A stretch of 64,000 nucleotides of DNA. It comes from Sipunculus nudus (taxonomy: Eukaryota; Annelida; Sipuncula; Golfingiida; Sipunculidae). The translations under genes were made by a program, and so were the position numbers. The DNA is taken from assembly GCA_026874595.1 (NCBI GenBank), contig CM049320.1, positions 25,524,214-25,588,213 of the forward strand. Direction: 5' to 3'. Position 1 is the first letter of the stretch, and each line of letters begins with the position of its first letter. Positions 46,403 to 58,061 of this stretch are shown piece after piece. The notes below the pieces were generated by a model that was not told where the DNA came from, did not search any database, and saw only the letters and a program-made list of their open reading frames with translations.

Positions 46403-48830
46403 ACTAGATGTGTCGGTAAGACACGAATGCCCCCGCCTGGGGCAAATTAGAAACATTTGTTAAATTTTGTAAAATTATTTTAAGTTCAGGAGGTGTTATA
46501 TGGTCAAAAGTAGGTCAAGAAGGGCAAAATGCAAACTCGATCTGTAACGGGTCATTATCAAGGAACAGACCAAAAATCAGGCCAGTATGCAGGCACTGTG
46601 AAAAAAAGTCCATACATGTGCATTTTTCATAAAAATTTCTGTCTTTCATGAAATGTTCTATGTTCAGAATCTGTCATATGGTCAAAAATAGGTTAACTGG
46701 GACGAAACGCGAACTCGACCTGTAAGTGGTCATTATGCGCCCACAGACCAAACATTGGGCCAGTATCTGTAAGCATTGCATTGCAAAACTAGAATTTTAG
46801 CAAAAGCTGGTAATCAGTTATAAATTTAAATTGGAGAGGTATGTACCATGTTTTATAACAATCCACCAAATGCTTCCTGAGAAATATATCCCTAAGTTTT
46901 TTTTTCTATACTAAGCTCTGTGACCTTGAAAAGTAGGTCAAGACCACCCATCTTTGAACCTGACCAAGATTTAGTAAATATGATGCAAAAGCACTGAAGT
47001 AATGAAGTTCCTTAGTTGAATACCTTTGGAGATATCCTGCACAAAGGCAAAAAATTGAAAAATCCGATAAAATTTCATTAAAAAATCAGAAATTGCAGGT
47101 GACGGCACCAAAATTGTGCAGCACGTACAGACCATCAGTCCCAATGATCATAGTAAGTTTTGTGAAAATCCACACCATTGGTTCCTGAGATATTTCTCAT
47201 CTGAGTGATTTATTATAATCAGCTCTAAAATGTAGAAAAATAGGTCAAGGTCACCCATCTTCGAACTTAACCGAGATTTTATCGATATACATCTTCACTG
47301 ATGAAATAAAGTTCCAACGGTGAATCCTTTTAGAGATATCGCGCTCACAAGGTAAAAGTTAACAGACGCGGAACGGACGGACGGACGGACACACGACAGA
47401 CAGATGGACGGATAGACGGACAGCTTGGGTGACGACAATAGCCCATCAGCCTATGAGCTGAGGGCTAAAAACGGCTGTACATGTACATTTGTCATGAAAA
47501 TTTATATTTTGCATGAAATTTTCTATGTTTAGGAGCCGTAAAACAATCAAAAGTAGGTCAACCAAGAAGAAACGCGAACTCGATCTGTAACTGGTCATTA
47601 TCTGCATACACACTAAAAATCAGGCCAATATCTGCAGGCACTGCGAAAAAAAGTCCGTACATATGTATTTGTCATGAAAATTTCTATTTTGCATGAAATT
47701 TTCTAAGTTAAGGAGCCGTAAATGGTCAAAGGTAGGTCAACCGGGAGGAAACGCAAACTCGATCTTTAACTGGTCAATATCTGCATACACACCAAAAACC
47801 AGGCCAATATCTGCAGGCACTGCGAAAAAAAGTCCGTACATGTGTATTTGTCATGAAAATTTCTATTTTGCATGAAATTTTCAAAGTTAAGGAGCCGTAA
47901 ATGGTCAAAGGTAGGTCAACCAAGAAGAAACGCGAACTCGATCTGTAACTGGTCATTATCTGCATACACACTAAAAATCAGGCCAATATCTGCAGGCACT
48001 GCGAAAAAAAGTCCGTACATATGTATTTGTCATGAAAATTTCTATTTTGCATGAAATTTTCTATGTTTAGGAGCCGTAAAACAATCAAAAGTAGGTCAAC
48101 CAAGAAGAAACGCGAACTCGATCTGTAACTGGTCATTATCTGCATACACACTAAAAATCAGGCCAATATCTGCAGGCACTGCGAAAAAAAGTCCGTACAT
48201 ATGTATTTGTCATGAAAATTTCTATTTTGCATGAAATTTTCTAAGTTAAGGAGCCGTAAATGGTCAAAGGTAGGTCAACCGGGAGGAAACGCAAACTCGA
48301 TCTTTAACTGGTCAATATCTGCATACACACCAAAAACCAGGCCAATATCTGCAGGCACTGCGAAAAAAAGTCCGTACATGTGTATTTGTCATGAAAATTT
48401 CTATTTTGCATGAAATTTTCAAAGTTAAGGAGCCGTAAATGGTCAAAGGTAGGTCAACCGGGAGGAAACGCGAACTCGATCTGTAACTGGTCAATATCTG
48501 CATACACACCAAAAACCAGGCCAATATCTGCAGGCACTGCGAAAAAAAGTCCGTACATGTGTATTTGTCATGAAAATTTCTATTTTTCATGAAATTTTCT
48601 AAGTTAAGTAGCCGTAAAACGGTCAAAAGTAGGTCAACCGGGAGGAAATGCGAACTCGATCTGTTACTGGTCAATATCTGCAAACACACCGAAAATCAGG
48701 CCAATATCTGCAGGCATTGCGAAAAAAAGTCCGTACAACTGTTTGATTTCGAAAGGACGGAAGGACGGAAGGACGGACATGGGTAAAACTATATGCCCCG
48801 GCCACTTTGTGGCGGGGGCATAAAAAAACA
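46403..48830. mobile_element. Near-complete Helitron-like element with 179-bp core array
   Basis: It starts near AACTAGATGTGTCGGTAAG and ACGAATGCCCCCGCC. A 179-bp monomer follows, with landmark GGTCAAAGGTAGGTCAACC at 46500, 46682, 47535, 47717, 47896, 48076, 48255, 48434 and 48613. Then come (GGACGGAA)n at 48757-48778 and the hairpin GCCCCGGCCAC..GTGGCGGGGGC at 48796-48819 before TAAAAAAA. The 60-codon ORFs repeated inside are a by-product of the monomer. Structure fits mollusc pearl/Helitron-like elements. Confidence 0.75.
46800..47472. mobile_element. Second element nested in the 179-bp array
   Basis: It interrupts the monomer within its A-run (GCATTGCRAAA / AAAACGGCTGTACATG). It has two ~300-bp internal repeats (AGTAGGTCAAGACCACCCAT and ATAGGTCAAGGTCACCCAT). 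Next are (GGAC)n at 47375-47395, more GACA units, and the stem-loop TAGCCCATCAG..CTGAGGGCTA at 47438-47467. It has the same general plan as its host but an unrelated sequence. Confidence 0.65.
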
Positions 48831-49298
48831 GAGGCGAACTGGAGATATACACGATAATCTCACTTTCTTATTTTATTTTTTTAATGATGTGATTTGTATT
48901 GGAATTGGACTCGGGTTCGAAATGACTTATACTCGAAGAGGGTTTACTTGGACTCGAATCTTAAAGACTCGGAATTAGACTTGAAAAGCCTGGACTCGGA
49001 CTCGCAGATGTTACCTCTCGAGACATTTTGTGTTTAAGTGTATGTTTATATATATATATATATGACGATATGTATTTTGTATCTGTTTTTATTTATTTTG
49101 TTAGGAATTAACGTTGGAACAGTTACTACCTGTATTTACGTATAAAACCGTATGTATTTTTTTGTTAATAAATAGTTCTATAAAGTTTAATTCAGACTTC
49201 ATAAATTTTGTTTGCTATATCTCTTGGTCCATATTAAGTTTGTTAACTTTACTATCTCTATTTAGTATAGACATTTTTGTACAGTCATTGATAATACG

Positions 49299-49455
49299 GT
49301 GGAACCTCTCTGATGGGCCACTTGTCCAATAAGATCACCTGTCGTTTAAGACCATTCTGAGTGAACCATAATATTAACATTGGTTAAAACTAACCTGTCT
49401 TATAAGGCCATCTATGAATTAAGACCAATTTCGGTCAGTCCCACAGGTTGACAAT
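49299..49455. mobile_element. Short MITE-like element, copy of 3237-3380
   Basis: It starts GGTGGAACCTCTCTGATGGG and ends GAATTAAGACCAA..CCCACAGGTTGAC, sharing both ends with 3237-3380. Confidence 0.55.
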
Positions 49456-49608
49456 TACATATAGGTTTCTATTCCAAAACGTTGTGTTTACGTGACTGTA
49501 TTTGTATGTTGCGTTTGGCGAGTAGCGCGTGTTTATGTGTATATATCTTTGTGTGTATGAGTCATGGGACGTTTTATATGCTTGTATGTGTGGTTGTGTG
49601 TAAACGTG

Positions 49609-49903
49609 TACGGGACTGAATCTGGACCGATATTTGATATTCATATCGAATATAAATTCTCTGAATGCCGCATGCAAATATAGAATATCAAATATCAATA
49701 CTTTGTCACTTTTGTGATATTCGAAAGCGAATATCGAATGTTCACTTATGTGTAAAATATTTGATATTCGCATGCGAATCTCGAATATCATTCAACCCTG
49801 GAATATTGATATTCGCATGCAAGTCTCACAAAAATTCCATAGATTTGTGACATTCGATTTTCGAATATCGATTATCGAATATCGGTGCAACTTCAGTCCC
49901 GTA
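49609..49903. mobile_element. MITE with palindromic GATATTCGAATATC interior
   Basis: The left end TACGGGACTGAATCTGGACC matches the reverse complement of the right end (GGTGCAACTTCAGTCCCGTA). The interior has many GATATTCG/CGAATATC words and GATATTCGCATGCGAAT. The flanks are consistent with TA duplication. It ends 28 bases from the astacin exon at 49931. Confidence 0.85.
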
Positions 49904-49930
49904 AAACGTGTGTCAGTGTGTGCCACTCAC

Positions 49931-50054
49931 GCGCCATTATCATCCCGGATGTATATAAAATGAGGTACGGCAGTTGTCTTGGGTATGAACTTTAAGCATG
50001 TCCTTGACTCCAGCTCATCCATAGCATCTCTTACCTGCTGCCTCCGTGCCGCAT
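49931..50054 (-). CDS. Exon: astacin catalytic domain, N-terminal lobe
   Basis: The exon encodes DARRQQVRDAMDELESRTCL, then KFIPKTTAVPHFIYIRDDNGA. This matches the astacin helix and the first conserved cysteine (E-x-x-T-C-x-x-F-x-P), followed by the edge strand Y-I-x-I. The acceptor is TTGGCAG and the donor is GC/GTGAGT, with phase 1 in and 2 out. The joins to both neighbours give unbroken astacin sequence. A palindrome-rich MITE ends 28 bases beyond the donor. Confidence 0.92.
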
Positions 50055-50369
50055 CTGCCAAACATATTACACAGTGAGAGACGTATGTATACTGAACAGT
50101 TTCTTCAAAGATCTCACTAATATAAACATTATTATATTCAGAAGCACTTGCTTCTGCATATTATATTTAAATATAGAAATATTTAATTCCACCCGTAATG
50201 GTGCTAACGTGTAATGAAGAATAACGGTGAGTTTTATTACGCAATAGAGCTTATTTGATAAAACTACAGATAAAAATACAAAATGTAAATTTAATGCAAT
50301 GTGACCGAAATTTTTCGACTGCTGCATACCTAGTTCGATTAATAACTGCGTTCCAATCAATGTATTGTA

Positions 50370-50935
50370 ACTGTGTGTATGTATGTACGCTGTGTGTGCA
50401 TGTATGCTGTGTAAATGTAAGCTGTGTCTGTATGTACGCTGTTGCTCTGAACGTTGTATGTACGTACGCTATGCGTGTATGTACGTTGTGTGTATGTACG
50501 CTGTATGTGTTTGTTCGCTGTGTGTATGTACGCTGTGAGCGTTTATGTACGCTGTGTCCGTATGTACACTGTGTGTGCATGTATGCCGTGCGGGTAAGTA
50601 CGCTGTATCTGTATGCACGCTGTGTGTGTACGCTGTGTGTATGTACACTGTTTCCGTTTGTACGCTGTGTATTCGTCTGCTGTGTGTATGTACGCTGTGT
50701 GTATGTATGCTGTGTGTGTACTGTGTACGTAAGTTGTGTGAACGTACGCTGTGTGTATGTATGCTGTGTGTACTATGTACGTACGCTGTGTGCACGTACG
50801 CTGCGTATGTATGTAAGCTGTGTGTGTACGTATGTTGTGTATGTGCGTACGCAGTTTCTGTATGTGCGCTACGCCTGTATGTACGCTGTGTGTACGCTGT
50901 GTGTATGTACGCTGTGTGCATGTACGCTTTGCAAG
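50370..50935. repeat. ~15-bp TGTGTGTATGTACGC minisatellite
   Basis: About 35 variable units of TGTGTGTATGTACGC and close variants. Several long ORFs on both strands are by-products of the unit and are not genes. Confidence 0.95.
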
Positions 50936-51084
50936 GGATCTTAAACTAGTCACTTCATGGTTACTTTGTTTCCAAGGTATTTCAATCCAGGTTAGCGGAT
51001 AATTATGTAATATTATCATAGACTGCTATTTAATATGGCATGTTGAATATGGCATGTTATAATGTTGAATATGATCATGATTTT

Positions 51085-52515
51085 AACAAGGGCACCGTAA
51101 AGCGGAGCATCCCCTTTCACGGGAGCATAATTATACTAGGTGTATTACGCAAGTGTGAAAATGAGATCTTGACCTTTGAACCTGTGACCTCAAACTCATT
51201 ATAGTTTTTCTTTATCCGTCAATAAGTGAGCCATACATAAAAGATGAAAGGTTTTGATGAAACGAATTGGCTGAAAATGGGTCCACAAGGTTTTTCAAGA
51301 AGTGGGTGCCGTAGCTTTGACCTTTGACCCCGTGACCAAAAAATCGATAGAGTTTTTCATCCACGGGTGAGCGAGCCATATATACAAGATGAAAGGTTTT
51401 TGTCAAACGGTTTGGCTTAAAATGAGTCCACAACCTTTTTCAAGATATGGGTCCCTTGACCCCGTGACCTTGATATCGATAGGGTCCATCATCCATAGAT
51501 AGGGGAGCCATATTTGCAAGATAAAAGGTTTTAGTCAAACGTTTGGCTTAAAATTGGTCCACAAGCTTTTTCAAGAAGTGGGCCCTGTGGCCGTGACCTT
51601 TGACCTTGTGACCTCAAAATTGAAAGGGCTCTTCATCCATGGGTAGGTGAGCCGTATTTGCAAGATGAAAGGTAGACTGGTACCCTGCTCTATTATGGCC
51701 CTCAGTCAAGCATAGAGACAGGCGTACAACGCTATCTTAAGTACTCCAAGTTGCAACTCCTGTCTTACCTATAGACTGGTTCCAACTTCATTATGCACGC
51801 TCATACCGGTTATCATGGACGTTCACGCGATCTTGGTTGATTATCCGTGAAGATTTCTTATAAAATAACTTTCTTTAGTTATTTCTAGTTTTCAAATATT
51901 GAAGAATGAGTTGTTGCACAAAAATTGAATGATGGATGCATAGATAATACGATATACTGAATCTTTGATTTTCCACTGTACGTAGCAGTGATTTATTATT
52001 AATATCTATTAATCTGATCATTAATGTCACATTTAATATACAGCCAACTTTTGGTAACTTTTATGAGCAAACGAAATGCTTATTTTTATTATATATAATA
52101 TATACTGGAGTTGGTACCAGTCTGCCAAGAGTACAAAAGATGGCGTTGTACGCCCGTCTCTGTGATTGGCCTAGAGCAGCGGTGCCATAATAGAGCGGGG
52201 TATCAGTCTAGATGAAAAGTTTTGGTCAAACGGTTTGGCATAGAATGGGTCCGACAGCCTTTTTCAAGAAGCGGGTCCCGTGACCTTAACCTTTGACCTC
52301 GTGAACTCAAAATCGAAAAGGTTCTTTATGAATGGGTCATGAGTTCAAGCTGGAATGTTTTAATCAAACGGATTGCCTTAAAATCGATCCACAAGCCAAT
52401 TCCGAACGGACATACAGACGGAAGGTAGGACGGACGGAAGGACGGCCCGACAGACGGACGCACGAACGGAGGCGTTATCATATTCCCTCCTGCAACAGCG
52501 TTGCGAGGGAATAAT
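51085..52515. mobile_element. Helitron-like element with ~125-bp core repeats
   Basis: The core repeats carry TGACCTTTGACCTYGTGACC..CATCCATGGGTAGGTGAGCC and GATGAAAGGTTTTGGTCAAA (51165-51672, 52211-52390). They are followed by (GGACGGAA/GACGGACG)n at 52420-52475 and a hairpin ATTCCCTC..GAGGGAAT at 52482-52511. A MITE has inserted into it (51673-52210). Confidence 0.7.
51673..52210. mobile_element. MITE with long (~110-bp) terminal inverted repeats
   Basis: The ends are TAGACTGGTACCCTGCTCTA-TTATGGC and the reverse complement of GCCATAATAGAGCGGGG-TATCAGTCTA. Pairing continues into GGCGTACAACGC..ATCTT on both sides. It is flanked by GATGAAAGG and GATGAAAAG, which suggests a 9-bp target duplication with one change, as in Mutator-like elements. 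It is 538 bp with no transposase. Confidence 0.9.
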
Positions 52516-52519
52516 AATA

Positions 52520-53164
52520 GACAATGAAGTGTCAGAGTAAATAAGAGGAATTTAATTCTTTTCAATACTCAACTATTACGAGGGAAAATGAATTATCCAA
52601 CCTCCGTTTTTCGTAGATTAAAATATACCTCATAGGCAGTCCGCTTTCTATATTCGTACAGCTATCTGTAATATTTCCTTAAATAAAATGCCACTTTTTT
52701 AAAACATAACACATAAAAGTTGTTTTAATTTTGTACCTTTACTGTGTCTTTCTTATTAAAAAATATATTTTTTTTTTATGGAAACAAACCTTAAGTTTTC
52801 AGTTTAATGTTTGATAGAAAAATGTATGAAAAAAAGATCTTTTCAGATACTGTCATGCATTTTAATATTAATATATATATTTAATATTAAAAAGTGTCTT
52901 CCTGTTACTGAGTACTTAAAATAGCGTACTGTTGAAAAATAAGAAAAGAAAAAAAGAAATGTTAAAATTTTTTATATGAAAATTAATGACATTTTCAAAA
53001 ATATGTATACAATGAACAGGAAAGCTGTAGAAGAATTAAAATAATGTAATAACATGGACTATGATCTTATAAAACAACTTTTGGATAGATTTTAGAGGGG
53101 GGGTTTTTTGCTAATTCTGCTACCTAAAGACTTAGAAGACAGATCTTTAACTAGTGAGTTATTG

Positions 53165-53216
<52 letters not shown>

Positions 53217-54260
53217 GCATGTACATGCGTTTTTGTGTACGTAAAGAAAACCACATCATGAAAAAAAAAACACACTTAGTTTATAATGCCTATATAAGTA
53301 ATAATTTTTTCAAAATCTTATATTTCTTTTATAATTTTTGAAATTATCTCCACTTTGCCAAATCATATTATAATATGATAATTCCTTTTATGCTCTCTAC
53401 ACGTCATTTTTGACCTACATTACGATTTCTGGTTATCTTGTACGTCGTAATCACCTAATTAATATCAATTTAATGCTAGTATAATCATTGTATTATGTCC
53501 CTTTTTATTAATTAACATTGTATCTTATTATTGTATCCATTGCGTGTTATCATGATATGATGATATCACTTCGTGATCAGTCTACTGTGGTTGGAATCAT
53601 ATCCGGGAGTTTAATTATTCGCGATTTTCATTAAATAAGTGTTTCACGCATGTTTCATTTTCTCGATTACCCCCAGTGACGCTATTCCTGAATTTAGAAT
53701 TTCGTTTGCACATTTTAAGGCCATATTCACCCAATGAACTGTATTATTACAAATGAAATAAACAAACGGTAAAGTTTCGAGGTCCTGCGCTGTTACTTGC
53801 TCAGACCATATTTTAATTAGACATTCTCTCTCCATATGCAGTCTTAATAAATTTTGATGCTTGAGGTTAAGTCGATATATTCCCACGTGGGTCTATTATG
53901 GGATGGAAGCATCGCATCCAGGAAAGAGACCGTGACCTGATGTGATTGGCTGCTGCAAAGTGTGACGTCACCGTGATCATTTATATGTTATCTAACCATA
54001 CATGTTGTTTTTGTCCTTTCCTGAAAAGGTGTTGCTAGGAGCGTTAGAAACACTGAGCATTTGTTGAGATCTGAAAACTTATGTATGTAGAATTTGAACT
54101 CAGAGAGCGCAGACCTCCGCCAAGGCAGATCATTGCCCCATATTGTATTGTAATAAAAACAGCAGGACAATCACTGACCCTTATAGCATACTGACACTGA
54201 GCGCTACTGGCATCTAGTGGCAACAAAGTGACCAACCAGCTCATTAACTTCATATGACAT
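52520..54260. other. Astacin intron, AT-rich
   Basis: (TA)n lies at 53168-53213. Near 53582 CTACTGTGGTTGG..TTCGCGATTTTC marks a degraded copy of the MITE family at 25160. No exon was found. Confidence 0.5.
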
Positions 54261-54269
54261 TGTCAGAAA

Positions 54270-54650
54270 TGCAGCATTTTCTTCAGGAAATTCCCTGGTG
54301 ATACGGATCACCCCCAAAATTTAAACAATTGTGTCTTGGATCATTGCCAAGCTTTCCTGAAATTTAATAAAAATCTGTGCATAACTTAATGAAACAGACA
54401 AACAGACAACCAAAAGCCATAAAAAAAACACAACCTCCGGCGCTTGGCGTGAGATCAGTAAATAAGGCAGCCCACTATATGGGGTAATGAGCTGACTTGA
54501 TTATTGATCTAACGACAGAAATATAAAAATATATTATACAAAATTCCTGGATCAAGATGGTGATCCGGAACACACCACCGATTTAATCAATTGTTCCTTG
54601 TATCATTGCCCAACTATACTGAAAATTTAATTTTTTCTTGGTGGAGGTAA
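54270..54650. repeat. Two diverged copies of a short repeat beside an exon
   Basis: CAATTGTGTCTTGGATCATT-GCCAAGCTTTCCTGAAATTT (54328-54367) resembles CAATTGTTCCTTGTATCATT-GCCCAACTATACTGAAAATTT (54589-54629). GGTGATNCGGA..CACC precedes each copy. The second lies ~40 bases from the exon at 54670. Confidence 0.65.
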
Positions 54651-54669
54651 AAATGTATTTTTTACTTAC

Positions 54670-54762
54670 CGAAAGCTGGATCGAACTCATACGGTACTTC
54701 ACCTCCCGGCCATAGATGGCTCTCATACGGGGATACGTTACTCCGCTTTCGTCGTAGTGAAC
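54670..54762 (-). CDS. Exon: furin site and start of mature astacin
   Basis: The exon reads GSLRRKRSNVSPYES followed by HLWPGGEVPYEFDPAF. RRKR is a dibasic proprotein-convertase site just before the mature enzyme. LWPGGEVPYEFD is the hallmark N-terminal strand of astacins (consensus W-P-x-G-x-V-P-Y). The acceptor GAGGCAG at 54763 was chosen because it alone keeps frame with the preceding exon; another AG lies 11 bases upstream. The donor is G/GTAAGT. Cleavage here would separate everything upstream, including the lectin domain, from the protease. Confidence 0.87.
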
Positions 54763-56220
54763 CTGCCTCGGAACTGCATGGATAACAGTATTTCTTATAG
54801 AATTTAAGACTACATGAATATATGCATCATAGGTGTAATACATCAGGCTATTCCTTCTATATTCAAAAGTTATGGCCACTAATCGTGCCCTGTGACAGTT
54901 TATTTCCTATTGTGCAGAAGTGTAAAAAAACGGATTTGGAACGAAACATTCGAAGACACCAGAGTATTGTAAGGAGAAACACAATATTTCATGTATATGT
55001 AACATACCCTGTTCTTAAATAGATCCTTTGGAGTGATATTTACTTATTCTGGGTACTCAGAAATGAAATGTATATAAAACTTGCTAAAAATGTTCTTGTA
55101 ACCCCCGGGTGACGGTTAAATGCTGTTAGTAAATAGGACACACGTGCCAATGTTGACAAACAGTTAAAAAAATAAACATGTCAGACAGGAGAGGAAATTG
55201 GTAGGTTAGTAAATGCTGTTGATAACAGCATGTGAGAACATATCTTGTGGTATGTCCGATCTGACGCCAGATATCATTTTCAGAGGGTTGGGATGGGTGG
55301 TCCATATGTTCTGAACACACGATTTTAAGCAAAGCAAACACCCTGTGCATCGTGAGATCAACAGCACATGGCTTGTGTTTATCAAATAAAAAAGGTTCAA
55401 ACAGCATATCTTCATTGAATACACATCGGGCAGCGGAATGGACCACTTTAACACTAAAAACCTATAATAGTTGGCACGGAACAGGGGTCGTTTTACCGGT
55501 CATGATTGGTGGATGTTGAGGCATAAAGGTTTCGGACAAGAAATCGTCGTCTTGTTAATATTCATGTAAAGGTCAAAACGAGGCAAAGCAATGGTTTACA
55601 CCCTCTGATCGATGTGTCACTTATCACCTTAGTTGGCGCTAAAAACCAAATTTCTTAAAAGTTTTACAAGTTTTGTGTAATTTAGGACACAATTAACAGT
55701 GCCGGTTACGACTAATTGCCTAAACCTTTTGGCAATCCAAATAAATCAAGTGCAAAATACCTGTTTTCATATTAGCTGGTACGGTGCTGGCAACTTTGAT
55801 TTCACTTGAATCGTAGAAAAAGGAGATCGACAAGTTTCAATGTTCTTGCATTTATTACAAAGAAACGATCTCAGACGTTAATCATAACTTGTTGAAAAGA
55901 AGCCTAACCGTCTAACACTTTAGTTGTCATATAGAAAATATTAATGTACCTTTCATGAAATTTTCATTGACATAAGATATTGTTCAAAATAATAATGGTA
56001 TCACTCATATTCGAAAAAAATGTCACTTACGCTACATGACAGGACTTAGGTTACATGAGGCATACGCTGTTTTCTGTATAAGGTGGAACATTAAACAATT
56101 AATTAACATGTAACGGACTTTCGGGAATTACCGATAGGTTTTGTGAATCTGAACCAGTATTAGTGCCACGTGTCAGTGACTCGCTGAACTGAGGATGTTT
56201 TCCAGTGTCGTTTGTAGTTA
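54763..56220. other. Intron in propeptide region
   Basis: No supported gene. A 106-codon minus ORF at 55126-55446 begins MVHSAARCVFNEDM, which faintly recalls LINE RT tails, but it is not convincing. Confidence 0.45.
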
Positions 56221-56224
56221 TTGT

Positions 56225-57330
56225 GGTTTCCAACTATAATTTCATCTCCAACCAAACGTTGGTCACAAACAGTAGGACCACCCGCTATATGCTCTTGATC
56301 ACTAACTCTGTATGTTCCACGTTTCAAATCTCTGGACACTGGACGAACATGCGGATGCACTTGATCCCCACTCCGTATCTTCCCCGTTACAAACCTATGG
56401 GTATTGGTGCTGATACCTTTGATCCCAAAATCGTATGTTCCCCGAAACAAACCTTTGTGTATTGGACGAGCCTGCGGATGCACTTGATCTCCCACTCGTA
56501 TATTGCACGTTACAAACCTCTAGACATTGGACAACCCTACGGATGCACTTGATCCCCCACTCTGTTTGTTGCACGTTACAAACCTCTGGACATTGGACGA
56601 ACCTGCGGATAACTTGAACCCCGCCCCCCCCCCCCCCCCCACCCCACACTCCGTATGTTGCACGTTACAAACCTGTTGACATTTGTAAACCTGTGGATGC
56701 ACCTGATCCCTCACTTCGTATGTTGCACGTCACAAACCTATAGACATTTGATGAGCCTGCGGATGCACTTGGTCCCCCACTCCGTATGTTCCATGTTCCA
56801 AACCTCTGGACATTGGACGAACCTGTTGATGATCGTCATATCCCACTCCGTTTGTTGCACGGAACTAACCTTTCGACATCAGACGAACCTGCGGATGCAC
56901 TTGATCCCCCACTCTATATGTTCCACCTTCCAAACCTCTGGACATTGGATGAACCTGTTGATGCACGTGATATTCCACTCCGTATGTTGCATGTTACAAA
57001 CCTCTGGACATTGGATGAACCTGCGGATGCACTTGATCCCCCACTCTGTTTGTTGCACGTTACAAACCTCTGGACATTGGACGAACCTCCGTTTGTTGCA
57101 CGGAACTAACCTTTCGACATCAGACGAACCTGCGGATGCACTTGATCCCCCACTCTGGATGTTCCACCTTCCAAACCTCTGGATATTGGACGAACCTGTT
57201 GATGCACGTGATATTCCACTCCGTATGTTGCACGTAACAAACCTCTGGACATTGGACGAACCTGCAGATGCAATTAATCCCCCCCCCTCATCTCGCAACA
57301 CACTTCATTCAATTTGATCATTGTGGTTGA
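56225..57330. repeat. 66-bp minisatellite beside propeptide exon
   Basis: About 15 copies of a unit containing ACAAACCTCTGGACATTGG, ACGAACCTGCGGATGCACTT and GATCCCCCACTCYGTTTGTT. As 66 is 22 codons, two plus frames stay open (56205-56552, 56655-57317). A higher-order duplication of ~240 bp (TTTGTTGCACGGAACTAACC at 56851 and 57092) is present. A diverged unit (GTTACAAACCTTCC..GGGACGAATG) reaches 57400, 35 bases from the exon. Confidence 0.92.
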
Positions 57331-57434
57331 TCTTACCCCCCCCCCCCCCTCTCAATATGTATCTGACGTTACAAACCTTCCATTTTGGGACGAATGCCCT
57401 TCATGTGACCCCGTCCTTGCTGTAAGCGGGTTAC

Positions 57435-57506
57435 CTCCTGTACGCTTCACCTCGGCCTGTTGGTCGGTGAGGCGGATGTCACTTTCCCACATGTGGTCAT
57501 CTTCAG
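57435..57506 (-). CDS. Exon: astacin propeptide
   Basis: This short exon encodes AEDDHMWESDIRLTDQQAEV and KRTG. Astacin propeptides usually carry an Asp that occupies the active-site zinc in the zymogen, within a pattern like F-x-G-D-I-x-L-T. Here MWESDIRLT fits that pattern with the Asp kept and Gly replaced by Ser. The acceptor is CTCTAG and the donor is G/GTAACC, phase 1-1. The join to the next exon gives TGGSLRRKR. Confidence 0.78.
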
Positions 57507-58061
57507 CTAGAGAAGATATACAATGCAAACACATGTTGCGCACCACAGTTAAATGACTTACAACACAGTAACATAATTTGCCGCAAAATTACAGTATATG
57601 CTACTAAAACTCTGAAATAACATTTTAGCTAATTAACTTTTCTGCACCATGACCTTAAAAAGTCCGAAAAACAATTTAATAATAACAGATTTACGGAAAT
57701 CTTGTGCCCACAGTTAATAGAATAGGTTTACCCATGTAACGTATAATATATATCTCGGATTAAATTATTATAATATTAATTTTGAATAATAATAGGCTGC
57801 TGTGTCTGTAAAATAGAACACGTGACAATCTGATTACTAATTCTATGCATGCACAATTTTACCCTTATCTCATATCTCAACATAGTCACAAAATAACACT
57901 TAACTTCATGTAATGTTTTATAGTAATATGTCCCCTGTAATACTTCATGTGCAAAAAGCAAACCAAATGGACAATTAAGCCCAAAGTCCCCTATATGGAA
58001 GACACAAGAAGGATTCGGACTTTCTTCTTGAATAAATAACACCGCACCTTATGAATTCTCA
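57507..58061. other. Intron, no features
   Basis: AT-rich; nothing recognised. Confidence 0.5.

Larger units (their letters stand above)
46178..49012. mobile_element. GGACTCG-rich repeat split by an inner element
   Basis: The left part (46178-46275) and the right part (48895-49012) are both dense in GGACTCG/GACTCGGA words and occur nowhere else in the window. The 2.4-kb Helitron-like element at 46403-48830 lies between them, so an older repeat seems to have been interrupted. Confidence 0.5.

Noticed and set aside
47693-48786. Repeated 60-codon ORFs beginning MKFSKLRSRKWSKVGQP
   Set aside because: They recur every 179 bp with the satellite monomer and vary in frame and stop. They are a by-product of the repeat.
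50251-51019. Long overlapping ORFs on both strands (up to 229 codons) rich in Cys/Val or His/Thr
   Set aside because: They are translations of the 15-bp TGTGTGTATGTACGC minisatellite, with no complexity or domain.
55126-55454. 106-codon minus ORF starting MVHSAARCVFNEDM as a gene or LINE tail
   Set aside because: NSAARC-like words occur in LINE RT proteins, but the rest does not follow the family pattern and no neighbouring frames support it.
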